A stretch of 41,415 bases of DNA from Bacillota bacterium (GTDB lineage: Bacteria > Bacillota > Clostridia > Peptostreptococcales > Acidaminobacteraceae), in NCBI GenBank assembly GCA_020161295.1, contig JAIUOA010000007.1:88612-130026 (forward strand), written 5' to 3'. Position numbers and translations under genes: made by a program. Positions 1-7,595 of the stretch are shown here, piece by piece. The notes under the pieces are model-generated. The model made no database searches and was not told where the DNA came from. It saw only the letters and a list, made by a program, of their open reading frames with translations. Position 1 is the first letter of the stretch. Each line of letters begins with the position of its first letter.

Positions 1-28
1 TTACGATAAATCCCTGATTCAGTATCAT
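1..28 (-). CDS. 5' end of a leftward gene cut by the window edge
   Basis: Nine codons are visible (MILNQGFIV), preceded by a strong Shine-Dalgarno AGGAGG with six bases before the ATG. A minus-strand promoter lies upstream (-35 TTGACT at 113-118, -10 TATAAT at 89-94, 18-base spacer). Two inverted repeats around this promoter suggest repressor control, and an autoregulated MarR-type regulator would fit. Too little protein is present to assign a family. Confidence 0.6.
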
Positions 29-56
29 GGGTCGCCTCCTTTCAAATAATATCATC

Positions 57-130
57 TGACAACTTGTTTCCGATAGTAAGTTGTCATCATTATAACACTA
101 ACAACCTGTTATAGTCAACTAGGTTGTTAG
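57..130. promoter_or_regulatory. Two inverted repeats in a divergent promoter region (candidate operators)
   Basis: Repeat 1 is TGACAACTT (57-65) with AAGTTGTCA (78-86). Repeat 2 is CTAACAACCT (98-107) with AGGTTGTTAG (121-130). Both arms are perfect and share a CAAC-T core. Repeat 2 covers the -35 of the leftward promoter and repeat 1 lies just downstream of its -10, which is classic repressor geometry. The two related sites suggest one dimeric regulator, possibly the product of the leftward gene itself. The regulator's identity is inference. Confidence 0.65.
89..118 (-). promoter_or_regulatory. Sigma-A type promoter, leftward
   Basis: TTGACT at 113-118, an 18-base spacer and a perfect TATAAT at 89-94 read leftward toward the edge gene. 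The -35 lies inside the second inverted repeat. Confidence 0.7.
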
Positions 131-140
131 AAAAATATAA

Positions 141-168
141 TTGTCAGTCCATAATGTAATGGTATAAT
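141..168 (+). promoter_or_regulatory. Sigma-A type promoter, rightward, for the CofE-like gene
   Basis: TTGTCA (141-146), a 16-base spacer and TATAAT (163-168). It lies about 45 bases upstream of the chosen ATG and is back-to-back with the leftward promoter. It begins 11 bases beyond the second inverted repeat, so it could be co-regulated. Confidence 0.65.
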
Positions 169-213
169 AGTATGTATAATTCAAGAGGGTTCGCCCCTTA
201 TCGGAGGTTTTTT

Positions 214-915
214 ATGAGCGAAGCACCAAGAAAAGTTAAGCATCCTGAAGTAACCATTGGTTCTTCAACTTACTTAAGGATTCCAATAAAGACACATGTC
301 ATCATGAAAGAAGACCATCTGATCAATACGATTAAAAAGTACGTAAGTCACGACATTATGCCTGATGATCTTCTTTTTGTGACAGAGAAAATTGTTGCCA
401 TCACACAGGGCAGAGCTATTCCACTTACAGATATTAAACCGAGACCCTTAGCTGTTATGCTTTCTCGATATGTGACGAAGACACCAGCCGGTATAGGACT
501 TGGAATGCCTGAAACTATGGAAATGGCTTTACGTGAGTGTGGTATACCTAGAATCCTGTTTGCAGCTGCCATGAGCGCCGTGACTAAGCCTTTTGGTAAA
601 AAGGGCGTATTCTATACGATTGCTGGATACAAAGCCTCATCGATTGATGGACCTACGCCAAACACGATTCCGCCCTATAACCAATACGTGGTATTAGGAC
701 CAGATCGCCCTGATGCGGTAGCCAGTGCCATCAGTGACGCCTTAGGCGATATAAAAGTGGCCATCGTCGATATCAACGATTTAAGCGGTGCCATTTTAGG
801 TGTCTCACACAAATCCATCGACAAAGATTTAGTCGTAAAAATTCTGAAGGATAACCCACTTGGTCAAGATCATGAACAAACACCTCTAGGTATTATTCGA
901 AAAGTAAGCCATTAA
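214..915 (+). CDS. CofE-like coenzyme F420-0:L-glutamate ligase domain protein
   Basis: The 233-residue protein resembles the CofE/F420 gamma-glutamyl ligase fold. Seen features are DDLLFVTEKIVAITQGRAIP near residues 50-70, a glycine-rich PAGIGLGMPE stretch, FYTIAGYKAS, and the late VAIVDINDLSGAILGVS motif that in the family contributes acidic metal/GTP-site residues. CofE adds glutamates to F420-0, but F420 synthesis is not expected in most Clostridia and no other F420 gene is in view. The real substrate is therefore unknown, and a different gamma-glutamyl ligation is possible. The ATG at 214 is preferred over the upstream in-frame ATG at 172 because CGGAGG precedes it. The gene is monocistronic and ends at a strong terminator. 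Confidence 0.75.
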   Translation: MSEAPRKVKHPEVTIGSSTYLRIPIKTHVIMKEDHLINTIKKYVSHDIMPDDLLFVTEKIVAITQGRAIPLTDIKPRPLAVMLSRYVTKTPAGIGLGMPETMEMALRECGIPRILFAAAMSAVTKPFGKKGVFYTIAGYKASSIDGPTPNTIPPYNQYVVLGPDRPDAVASAISDALGDIKVAIVDINDLSGAILGVSHKSIDKDLVVKILKDNPLGQDHEQTPLGIIRKVSH

Positions 916-917
916 AA

Positions 918-957
918 AAAGACTAGTTCAAACGATTCGGTTTGAACTAGTCTTTTA
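918..957. terminator. Bidirectional intrinsic terminator
   Basis: Perfect 17-bp stem (918-934 with 941-957) and a GATTCG loop. A-rich and T-rich flanks lie on both sides. It serves the rightward CofE-like gene and the converging cstA. Confidence 0.9.
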
Positions 958-991
958 ATTTTTAGTGTTTTATTTTAAACTTGTGACACTA

Positions 992-2404
992 TTACGCTTC
1001 TTCAGCAATCACATTCACAACATTTCCCTGACGTGCTTTGAACAAGAAAAAGATTAATGTGACGATCGCAACGCCGATACCTACCGGCATTCCCACTTCT
1101 TCTGACATTTTCATCCCTTCTGGTGCAACGATAATATAGGTTGTCACTACGGCTGTCATGAAAGTTGCAGGTATAGAAGCAATCCAATGCGGCTTAGCAT
1201 TCTTATATAGATAAGTTGCAGATGTCCAAAGAACTATCGTGGCCAAAGTTTGATTCGACCATGCAAAATATCGCCAAATAATGGTAAAATCGATAAAGCA
1301 AAGTGCAATACCAACTGCAAACAAAGGAATGGCAATCAAAAATCGCGACATCAACTTCTCTTGTTTAAAACTCATCGCATCTGCAATCACTAGACGTGCA
1401 CTTCTAAATGCCGTATCACCAGAAGTAATCGGAGCCGCAACAACACCTAATACCGCTAAAACGCCTCCGAAGGTACCGAGCAATGTCTTTGAAATATCAT
1501 TGACGACCACTGCAGCTGGACCTGCAGCTGCTAATGCCTCTGTGCTGCCATAAAAAGTCATGGCTGCCGCAGCCCAAATTAATGCGATGATCCCTTCAGC
1601 GATCATTGCACCATAAAAAACGCGACGTCCTTCTTTTTCACTTTTAATGCAGCGTGCCATAATAGGTGATTGTGTGGCATGAAATCCACTAATTGCACCG
1701 CAGGCAATGGTTATGAACAAGAAAGGGAATATCGATTTTTCAGATGGGTGGAAGTTTTGAAATGAGAGCTCAGGTATCTTATAATCACCAAGTAAGATAC
1801 CGCCCATTATACCAACACCCATAATCAGTAATGCCGCGCCGAAGATCGGATAGACTTTACCAATAATCTTATCAATTGGTAATACAGTTGCCAGAATATA
1901 GTAAACGATAATCAGCACTAAGAATACGAATTTATTGATACCTGTCATGGTTTCAAGAAGACCCGCGGGGCCACTGATGAAAACGACGCCTACTAGAACC
2001 AACAAAATGACAGAGAATATTCTCATAACCATTTTTGCACTTAGTCCAAGGTATCTACCTACGATTTCACCGATAGTTTCTCCTTGATGTCTCACAGAAA
2101 GCATACCTGAGAAATAATCGTGTGTAGCACCCGCAAATATTGACCCTAAAACAATCCAAAGAAAAGCGACTGGCCCCCACAATGCACCTGCAATAGCCCC
2201 GAAAATCGGGCCAAGGCCAGCAATGTTTAAAAATTGAATCAAGAATACACGTTTCCAATCCATTTCAACAAAGTCAACACCATCAGCCATAGATTTAGCA
2301 GGTGTTGACTTCGAATCGTCAATACCAAACATCTTTTCAACAAATTTTGAATAAACGAAGTAGCCAAATAACAATGCAACAATCGATAATAAAAATGATA
2401 CCAT
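992..2404 (-). CDS. cstA: CstA family transporter (carbon starvation / pyruvate or peptide uptake)
   Basis: 470-residue polytopic membrane protein with the CstA signature: WKRVFLIQFLNIAGLGPIFG near residues 50-70, then LWIVLGSIFAGATHDYFSGM and SVRHQGETIGEIVG, followed by many hydrophobic helices. It is much shorter than the E. coli CstA and BtsT proteins (about 700 residues) and matches the short Firmicutes form. E. coli CstA and BtsT take up pyruvate or peptides. A LytS/LytTR two-component pair lies immediately upstream, as for E. coli BtsSR-BtsT and B. subtilis LytST with its pyruvate facilitator. Pyruvate is therefore the best substrate guess. It starts at an ATG behind AAGGGGGG. The exact substrate is inference. 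Confidence 0.9.
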   Translation of the reverse strand: MVSFLLSIVALLFGYFVYSKFVEKMFGIDDSKSTPAKSMADGVDFVEMDWKRVFLIQFLNIAGLGPIFGAIAGALWGPVAFLWIVLGSIFAGATHDYFSGMLSVRHQGETIGEIVGRYLGLSAKMVMRIFSVILLVLVGVVFISGPAGLLETMTGINKFVFLVLIIVYYILATVLPIDKIIGKVYPIFGAALLIMGVGIMGGILLGDYKIPELSFQNFHPSEKSIFPFLFITIACGAISGFHATQSPIMARCIKSEKEGRRVFYGAMIAEGIIALIWAAAAMTFYGSTEALAAAGPAAVVVNDISKTLLGTFGGVLAVLGVVAAPITSGDTAFRSARLVIADAMSFKQEKLMSRFLIAIPLFAVGIALCFIDFTIIWRYFAWSNQTLATIVLWTSATYLYKNAKPHWIASIPATFMTAVVTTYIIVAPEGMKMSEEVGMPVGIGVAIVTLIFFLFKARQGNVVNVIAEEA

Positions 2405-2475
2405 TGTAGAACCCCCCTTGGTTTTAGTTACCTACATGGTATCATTTTTCATTTTATATAAGTGTTTATTGCCAT

Positions 2476-2503
2476 GAAATGACCAAAATGAGACTTAAAA
2501 TGA
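2476..2503 (-). promoter_or_regulatory. Candidate LytTR operator upstream of cstA (three direct repeats)
   Basis: On the minus strand TCATTTT, TCATTTT and TCATTTC occur at plus positions 2497-2503, 2485-2491 and 2476-2482. The outer two are exactly 21 bases apart, two helical turns, the spacing typical of paired LytTR binding sites. They lie about 75-100 bases before the cstA start, and only a weak promoter is visible downstream, as expected for an activated gene. Assignment to the neighbouring LytTR regulator is inference. Confidence 0.45.
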
Positions 2504-2511
2504 CATTTTGC

Positions 2512-3228
2512 TCAGTTGAAATTCATAAGTGCCTTAAATTTTTTAACATAGCTTCGACTCACCGGAATTTCGATTTTGTAGCCTTGTACCCTTATCATTA
2601 ACGTATGGTTGAAATATGGACTTGCTTCGATGACATGATTAATATTCACGATATACGAACGATGCGTTCTAACAAACTGGTCCGCCGAGAGCTTCGCCTC
2701 TATACTAGACAAATTTTCATTGCTCTGATAAATTTGATGTTTAGTATAAATCGAGACCTTACTATTAGATGCCTCAAAAAACAACACTTCGTCGATTGGT
2801 AAGAAGCAAATTTTATCCCCATCTGTAACAGAGATCTTGCGAATGCTTTTTTCCTCCATTTTCACAGTAAGATTTCTTTTAAATTTGATTAGAGATTTCA
2901 GGATTCGCTCGGGCTCATAGGGTTTTAAAATATAATCAATTGCGCCTTTATCAAAAGCATTAAGTGCATGCTCCTCATATGCTGTAGCAAAGATAATATT
3001 AGATTTACATCCTAGTTTATGCAGTTTATCGGCAAATGACAAACCATCGAGACCTGGCATATTGATATCAAGATAGATTATATCGGGTTCTTCAAATGCA
3101 CAAAATTCAAGTGCACGGAAGGCATCAGTAAACTTTCCTATAACGCGAACATAGCTTGCCTTTTCAAGTAAATAAGCGAGTTCGTCTAAAGCCAGTTGTT
3201 CATCATCTACCAGGACGATATTGATCAT
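2512..3228 (-). CDS. LytTR family response regulator
   Basis: 238 residues. A receiver domain (about 1-120) has acidic D8/D9, phospho-acceptor D54 in IIYLDINMPG and the conserved lysine in DYILKPYEPERIL. A LytTR DNA-binding domain (about 135-238) shows DEVLFFEASNSKVSIYT and FVRTHRSYIVNINHV. It should pair with the LytS-type kinase encoded 14 bases upstream and act on cstA, the next gene down. Family relatives are BtsR and LytT, which activate pyruvate-uptake genes. The ATG follows AGAGGT. Confidence 0.93.
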   Translation of the reverse strand: MINIVLVDDEQLALDELAYLLEKASYVRVIGKFTDAFRALEFCAFEEPDIIYLDINMPGLDGLSFADKLHKLGCKSNIIFATAYEEHALNAFDKGAIDYILKPYEPERILKSLIKFKRNLTVKMEEKSIRKISVTDGDKICFLPIDEVLFFEASNSKVSIYTKHQIYQSNENLSSIEAKLSADQFVRTHRSYIVNINHVIEASPYFNHTLMIRVQGYKIEIPVSRSYVKKFKALMNFN

Positions 3229-3242
3229 GTAAATTACCTCTC

Positions 3243-4922
3243 TTATGCTGGAGTGTGTAATGGCAGTTTAAATGAAAGTTTTGTTCCTTTATTTTGAATG
3301 GTATCAATAACCAAAGTTCTTCTATAGATGGTATTTAGGCGTTCAGCCACATTTTTAACCCCTATACCACTGGATGTCGCTGTCAGCGGGTTAAAATCTG
3401 CAGGCATGCCAACCCCATCATCGGTAATTTCGAATACCACATCATTTCCTGACTCATAAATGGATAATGTGAGGGTACCTGGACCCATTTTGGGCTGCAA
3501 ACCATGTTTGATGGCATTCTCAATAAGTGGTTGTAAAATCAAAGGAGGAATCATAAAATCCATCGATGTATTGATTTCCATGATTGTCTTGATTTTTTCT
3601 GGAAATCTTGCCTTTTCAATATTTAAATACGCCTCAATCACCCTAATTTCATCCTTTAGGGGCGTGAACGCAGCATTGTCTTTAAATCCATTTCGTAGGA
3701 CGATACTAAGCTCGTTCAACAGTTGACGCGCCTTTTCTGGGTCTGTTCGCGTCAATGACATAATGGCGTTTAGTGTATTGAACAAAAAGTGTGGCCTAAT
3801 TTGTGCACGTAATGCTGTCATTTCAGCCTTGGCGCGCAGTGATTTCTGTTTTTCTATCAAACTTGCTTCCAATTGAGTCGAAAATAATGTCGCCAAGCCA
3901 CTGATAAGCTCGATATCCGTTTTCTGCATGGCATTTGATTTCGTTCGATAAACCTTAAAGGTGCCCACAGATACGTCATTTATTACCAAAGGCGCAACAA
4001 TAACAGAACTCAGATGGCAATCTGCATGTGGACATCCAATCTCTTCCTTGGTAATCCCAAAATGAATCAGCTGAGTGTCTAGCGCTGTGCGTGTTTTTTC
4101 AGTCCATATCGGCCCTCCCACCTGATGGTGATCCGCGCCATTTCCCACATGTGCTAATATGACTTCATCATCAGTAATCGACACCGCATCATATCCTGCA
4201 AGATCCATAATAATCTGTGCAACACGCCCAGCAGACTGCTCGTTTAGACCTTTTCTAAAATGGCTCAATGTCGCATTAGCAATTTGTAGTGACAAATGTG
4301 CCATTTTTGCTTTCTCATTTTCATTTTCAGCATAAATTTGCTCAATAAACAGCAAGAACATCGATACACCAAAGGCATTTAAAAAAGTCATCGGGAGAAA
4401 AATGACTTCAACTAATGCGTATGCTTGATCAAAAGGACGCGCCAAAAGCAATATCAACATCATTTGAATAAACTCAACGAAAATCCCCAAATAAAAGCCA
4501 TAAGCAAAGCGGCGTTTGGCGTAATCAATACGCTTTTTATATAACCCACCGATAACGCCTGCCACGATCGTCGAAATTCCACAGGAGAAGGCTGTCAAAT
4601 CACCGCCAACATAAAAGAACATGCGATGTAAACCAGCAATCACACCTGCAAGTGTCCCTACAAGTGGACCACCGATAATTCCCGAAACAAGAATCGGAAT
4701 TGTCCTTGAGTTGGCAACGCCTCCTGAAACGGGCTCCCCCATTAAGGTCATAAGAATACCAAGTGCCCCCCAAAATGCGCCAAATAATAGCTTTTGCAAA
4801 ATGCTTGTGTTTTGCGTAACGACATGACGCTTAAAAAAACTCATTTTAGAAATGAGAAAAGCGAATAGAATGATTAATCCCAATCGCTCCAATAATCCAA
4901 TCGATAAAGTAAAGATCATCAT
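3243..4922 (-). CDS. LytS-type sensor histidine kinase
   Basis: 559 residues. Residues 1-190 form several membrane segments of the 5TM-LYT type, with the conserved GLHRMFFY and GEPVSGGVANSRTIPI stretches. A GAF-like region follows (about 205-340), containing a CPHADCH cluster. Next come a His_kinase domain with the phospho-acceptor histidine in RPHFLFNTLN (about 375) and a HATPase_c domain with N box LIENAIKHGL and G box DDGVGMP. In BtsS/LytS the membrane domain senses extracellular pyruvate. Its ATG overlaps the stop of the upstream BusR-like gene by four bases, so the two are probably translationally coupled. A second ATG one codon later is an equally good start. Confidence 0.93.
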   Translation of the reverse strand: MMIFTLSIGLLERLGLIILFAFLISKMSFFKRHVVTQNTSILQKLLFGAFWGALGILMTLMGEPVSGGVANSRTIPILVSGIIGGPLVGTLAGVIAGLHRMFFYVGGDLTAFSCGISTIVAGVIGGLYKKRIDYAKRRFAYGFYLGIFVEFIQMMLILLLARPFDQAYALVEVIFLPMTFLNAFGVSMFLLFIEQIYAENENEKAKMAHLSLQIANATLSHFRKGLNEQSAGRVAQIIMDLAGYDAVSITDDEVILAHVGNGADHHQVGGPIWTEKTRTALDTQLIHFGITKEEIGCPHADCHLSSVIVAPLVINDVSVGTFKVYRTKSNAMQKTDIELISGLATLFSTQLEASLIEKQKSLRAKAEMTALRAQIRPHFLFNTLNAIMSLTRTDPEKARQLLNELSIVLRNGFKDNAAFTPLKDEIRVIEAYLNIEKARFPEKIKTIMEINTSMDFMIPPLILQPLIENAIKHGLQPKMGPGTLTLSIYESGNDVVFEITDDGVGMPADFNPLTATSSGIGVKNVAERLNTIYRRTLVIDTIQNKGTKLSFKLPLHTPA

Positions 4923-5596
4923 TCCTCTGCTCTTTTCTCGACATATTTTCCGACGCGTTCAGAGTTTTCTGCTGCATTTCCCACATAATAAACGATGTCG
5001 CCCGTAAAGAAAACCAACTTTGGACCCGGCGATAATAAGAGTTGACCCATTCGATTGATTCCGATGATGGTTGCGCCTGTATGCTCCCAGAATTTTACTT
5101 CACCGATGGATTTTCCTACTAAATGGCTTCCTTCTATAACTTTAAACTCAAGCGGATGGATGATGCCTACGTGTTTCATAATCAAAGCCTGTTCGATTAG
5201 CGTTTCCATTCGTTCCAAAACCGCATCTTCAATTTGACGCTTTTCTTGAATCATCTTACTGATATCTTCTCTTAAAGATAGGATACGGTCCTTGGAATGA
5301 TGCTCCTTAATAAATGACTCTGCACCACTTATGGATCGGATTAAAATGCCTCTTTTCTCAATCACTTCCACTACGCTGAGTTCCTCAAGTAGCTTTAACG
5401 CACGACGAATCGTCTCTGGAGAAACACTGTACTTACCAGCGAGTGTCGACCGTCCTTTGATTAACTCCCCCACTTTCCATTCTTCATTAACGATACTATA
5501 AGCGATATCGAGCGCAATTCTTTCGTACCTTGCCGCTCTTCCAGATGCTTCTACTACTTCAATCGGTTCCATATTTTCAGCCATACCAAAACCCAT
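4919..5596 (-). CDS. BusR-like GntR regulator with C-terminal RCK_C (TrkA-C) domain
   Basis: 225 residues. An N-terminal GntR-type winged helix (about 18-85; LAGKYSVSPETIRRALKLLEEL) is followed by a helical linker (about 95-140). An RCK_C domain (about 140-220) shows EFKVIEGSHLVGKSIGEVKFWEHTGA, GATIIGINR and FTGDIVYYVG. This order and length match BusR, a c-di-AMP-responsive repressor of osmolyte uptake in lactic acid bacteria. c-di-AMP binding here is inference from the RCK_C domain. It heads the kinase/regulator/cstA cluster and overlaps the kinase gene. A start at 5584 (MAENMEP) is also possible because AAGAGG directly abuts the first ATG. Confidence 0.88.
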   Translation of the reverse strand: MGFGMAENMEPIEVVEASGRAARYERIALDIAYSIVNEEWKVGELIKGRSTLAGKYSVSPETIRRALKLLEELSVVEVIEKRGILIRSISGAESFIKEHHSKDRILSLREDISKMIQEKRQIEDAVLERMETLIEQALIMKHVGIIHPLEFKVIEGSHLVGKSIGEVKFWEHTGATIIGINRMGQLLLSPGPKLVFFTGDIVYYVGNAAENSERVGKYVEKRAEE

Positions 5597-5627
5597 CCTC
5601 TTGTCGGTAATTCAGTTTATCCACTTC

Positions 5628-5682
5628 AGTATAGCACACTTTTCAATTACTTAAAATTCAGGAATCAATTATCGTAATTGAT
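5628..5682 (-). promoter_or_regulatory. Promoter region of the BusR-like gene with a 19-bp palindrome
   Basis: An extended -10 (TGCTATACT) reads leftward near 5628-5636 with only a weak -35. Just upstream lies a perfect inverted repeat, ATCAATTA-TCG-TAATTGAT (5664-5682). It is a plausible operator for the BusR-like protein or the divergent small gene. No operator identity can be proven from sequence. Confidence 0.45.
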
Positions 5683-5750
5683 ACATATTATCGTTTATAA
5701 CTTTAAAATCAGGGTATATTCATCATATATAATCTTAATGGAGGTGTCTT

Positions 5751-5909
5751 ATGAAGAAAAGAATTGACCGGAATAAAGCAAAATTAGGCGCAAGTTCAAC
5801 AGAAGCTTGGGCTGACGCTAAAAAATACGATAAGCGTTCACACATCAATATCCCATCTGAATCTGCAGTTGAATCTGCTAAGGAATGGGTAGAGGAAAAT
5901 GAAAAATAG
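5751..5909 (+). CDS. DUF3787 / CDIF630_02480-type spore-surface small protein
   Basis: 52-residue hydrophilic protein (MKKRIDRNKA...) with a central AWADAKKYDKRSHINIP and a C-terminal SAVESAKEWVEENEK. The pattern of a tryptophan early, S-x-(V/I)-x-IPSE, and AKEWV(D/E)xNEK at the end matches the small clostridial DUF3787 family, one member of which is a C. difficile spore-surface protein. It starts at an ATG behind GGAGGTGTCTT. A -10-like CATATATAAT (5724-5733) without a good -35 lies upstream and could suit a sporulation sigma factor, but this is uncertain. The gene ends near a bidirectional terminator. Confidence 0.65.
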   Translation: MKKRIDRNKAKLGASSTEAWADAKKYDKRSHINIPSESAVESAKEWVEENEK

Positions 5910-5932
5910 GGATTCCTCATATAATAAAAAGA

Positions 5933-5952
5933 AAGCGCCTTAACAGGCGCTT
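5933..5952. terminator. Bidirectional terminator between the DUF3787 and CHAD genes
   Basis: Eight-bp stem AAGCGCCT/AGGCGCTT with a TAAC loop. Leftward it is followed by a T-rich run (TTCTTTTTATTAT) and overlaps the CHAD gene stop. Rightward the T-run is weaker. Confidence 0.75.
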
Positions 5953-6739
5953 ATTTCTCGTCCAAATATCGTTTTATGACATTGCAAGTCAGTAGGTATT
6001 GATCCTCAGCTTCTCTTGCATATCGTGCATGGTCTTCAATCAGTTTGTTGATGAGCAAATGGTCCTCTAGCGCGTACTGTCCAACAAATCTTAGATTCAC
6101 GCAGACATCATGGACCTTCTTTGCGATTTCTTGGAAGCTTTCAAGTTCCAAATTGAGCGCTTCAAGATCTTGACGGTCTGTCATAAGAATTCGATGGATA
6201 TATATAAGCTTTTTAGCAAGCATACGTTTACTGTGGATATACTTTTCCTCACTAAAACGACTTTCATCGAGTTCGATAAACTGGTTGAACAGTTCACATT
6301 GTCTTGCGCTGAAGCACCTTGATTCCTTTTCCTTGGATTTAAAAGGTTTTACATGTATTTTTACCTGATGGAACCTAAATCCATTGGTTTCTTCTATCTC
6401 TTCTTTTATACCGTTTACTAATGGCGCTTTAATTTCAGCGAGCTTAGCCAGCGTGTCAGAGGACATGTAATCCCTGTAACCATTTTCAAAAACGTCGATT
6501 TCACGGATTAAAGAGGTCATATTGAATACCTTTTTAGACACAAATTCTATCATCCGATAATCCGCGGGTCTAATATGCGCTATATTAAAAAACATTAATG
6601 CCCTAAATTCACGAATCCGTTCTCTCAACAAATGGATCTGCAAGTGATCAAAATCACTGGCAATCATCGCGTCCATCTGCAGGTCGATTGCTTCAAGGTG
6701 TTTTTCCATTATCTGCGAGATTCTATAATCGTCTCCCAT
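5951..6739 (-). CDS. CHAD domain-containing protein
   Basis: 262-residue, almost entirely helical, highly charged protein. Two repeats carry CHAD-like patterns: HLLRERIREFRALMFF followed by REIDVFENGYRDY in the first half, and VHDVCVNLRFVGQYALEDH in the second. CHAD domains bind inorganic polyphosphate through conserved histidines and basic residues. The N-terminal CYTH (triphosphatase) domain often fused to CHAD is absent, and no polyphosphate kinase gene is nearby. The start at 6739 is chosen for its GGAGGCAAT ribosome site. The nine codons before it in frame have none. The family call is by pattern only. Confidence 0.6.
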   Translation of the reverse strand: MGDDYRISQIMEKHLEAIDLQMDAMIASDFDHLQIHLLRERIREFRALMFFNIAHIRPADYRMIEFVSKKVFNMTSLIREIDVFENGYRDYMSSDTLAKLAEIKAPLVNGIKEEIEETNGFRFHQVKIHVKPFKSKEKESRCFSARQCELFNQFIELDESRFSEEKYIHSKRMLAKKLIYIHRILMTDRQDLEALNLELESFQEIAKKVHDVCVNLRFVGQYALEDHLLINKLIEDHARYAREAEDQYLLTCNVIKRYLDEK

Positions 6740-6800
6740 ATTGCCTCCACCGTTTGGTTTTAACAATTATAACACGGGCATCTTTGGAAATCCACCCTTT

Positions 6801-7436
6801 CTAAACAAACACAAACTGATTGATGAGCAAGAAATGGGATAAGCTACCGGCCATGATGAACAAATGGAAAATTTCATGAAAACCAAATCCGAACCAGTGG
6901 ATACGCTGGTTTTTTGATGCGTAAAAAATCGATCCGATGGTGTATAGTACTCCACCTGAAACGAGAAGAATAAACCCTGTCACAGGCAATGCTTTAAATA
7001 ATGGGACGATGAATAAAATACTGATCCAGCCCATAAACAAGTAGAGTCCTGCAGATAGCCATCTCGGCATGTTCATAAACTTCAGTTTTGAGATGATTCC
7101 GAAAAATGCAAGGCTCCAAATCAGCACCAGCAGAGTGGTTCCTAAAGGTCCACGCAATGTGGCGAGGCATAATGGCGTGTAGGTTCCTGCGATTAACACG
7201 AAGATCATGGCATGATCCAGCTTCCTCAGCTTCTGGATGGCAGTGGATTTTCCATTGTACCAATGATAGAGCGTGGAGGCACCATATAATAAAATTAAAC
7301 TAATACCGAAAATAATGCCGCCCACTAAATAGAGCGCACTCTGTTCTACCACAGCTTTAAAAATCATGACAACTAAGCCTATCACGGCTAAAATCGCACC
7401 TATCAGGTGCGTAATGGTATTAATCGGTTCACGCAT
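6801..7436 (-). CDS. Hemolysin III / PAQR family membrane protein
   Basis: 211 residues with seven predicted membrane helices. It carries the family's signature residues: REPINTITHLIG at the N-terminus, GASTLYHWYN, LDHAMIFVLIAGTYTP, and HWFGFGFHEIFHLFIMAGSLSHF near the end, where histidines are thought to bind zinc. The biochemical role of bacterial members is not settled. ATG 7436 is chosen because GGAGGTCAAC precedes it. An upstream in-frame TTG has no such site. Its promoter is at 7503-7531. Confidence 0.92.
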   Translation of the reverse strand: MREPINTITHLIGAILAVIGLVVMIFKAVVEQSALYLVGGIIFGISLILLYGASTLYHWYNGKSTAIQKLRKLDHAMIFVLIAGTYTPLCLATLRGPLGTTLLVLIWSLAFFGIISKLKFMNMPRWLSAGLYLFMGWISILFIVPLFKALPVTGFILLVSGGVLYTIGSIFYASKNQRIHWFGFGFHEIFHLFIMAGSLSHFLLINQFVFV

Positions 7437-7502
7437 GTTGACCTCCAAGTGATATATTTAATTTGCTTCATCTAGTAATGATTACTACGTCTCGATATAT
7501 GT

Positions 7503-7531
7503 ATGTTACCACTTCTGGTTAAAATTATCAA
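7503..7531 (-). promoter_or_regulatory. Promoter of the hemolysin III gene
   Basis: Reading leftward: TTGATA (7526-7531), a 17-base spacer and TAACAT (7503-7508) with an upstream TG, giving an extended -10. Confidence 0.55.
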
Positions 7532-7595
7532 TCCCTATTTTATCGGTTTTGATTTGATGGTATAATGAGCTCAAAACCACTGAGAGGTAGCCATC

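Noticed and set aside
172..213. Upstream in-frame ATG of the CofE-like gene
   Set aside because: It overlaps the region just after the -10 element and lacks a Shine-Dalgarno site, whereas the ATG at 214 has CGGAGG.
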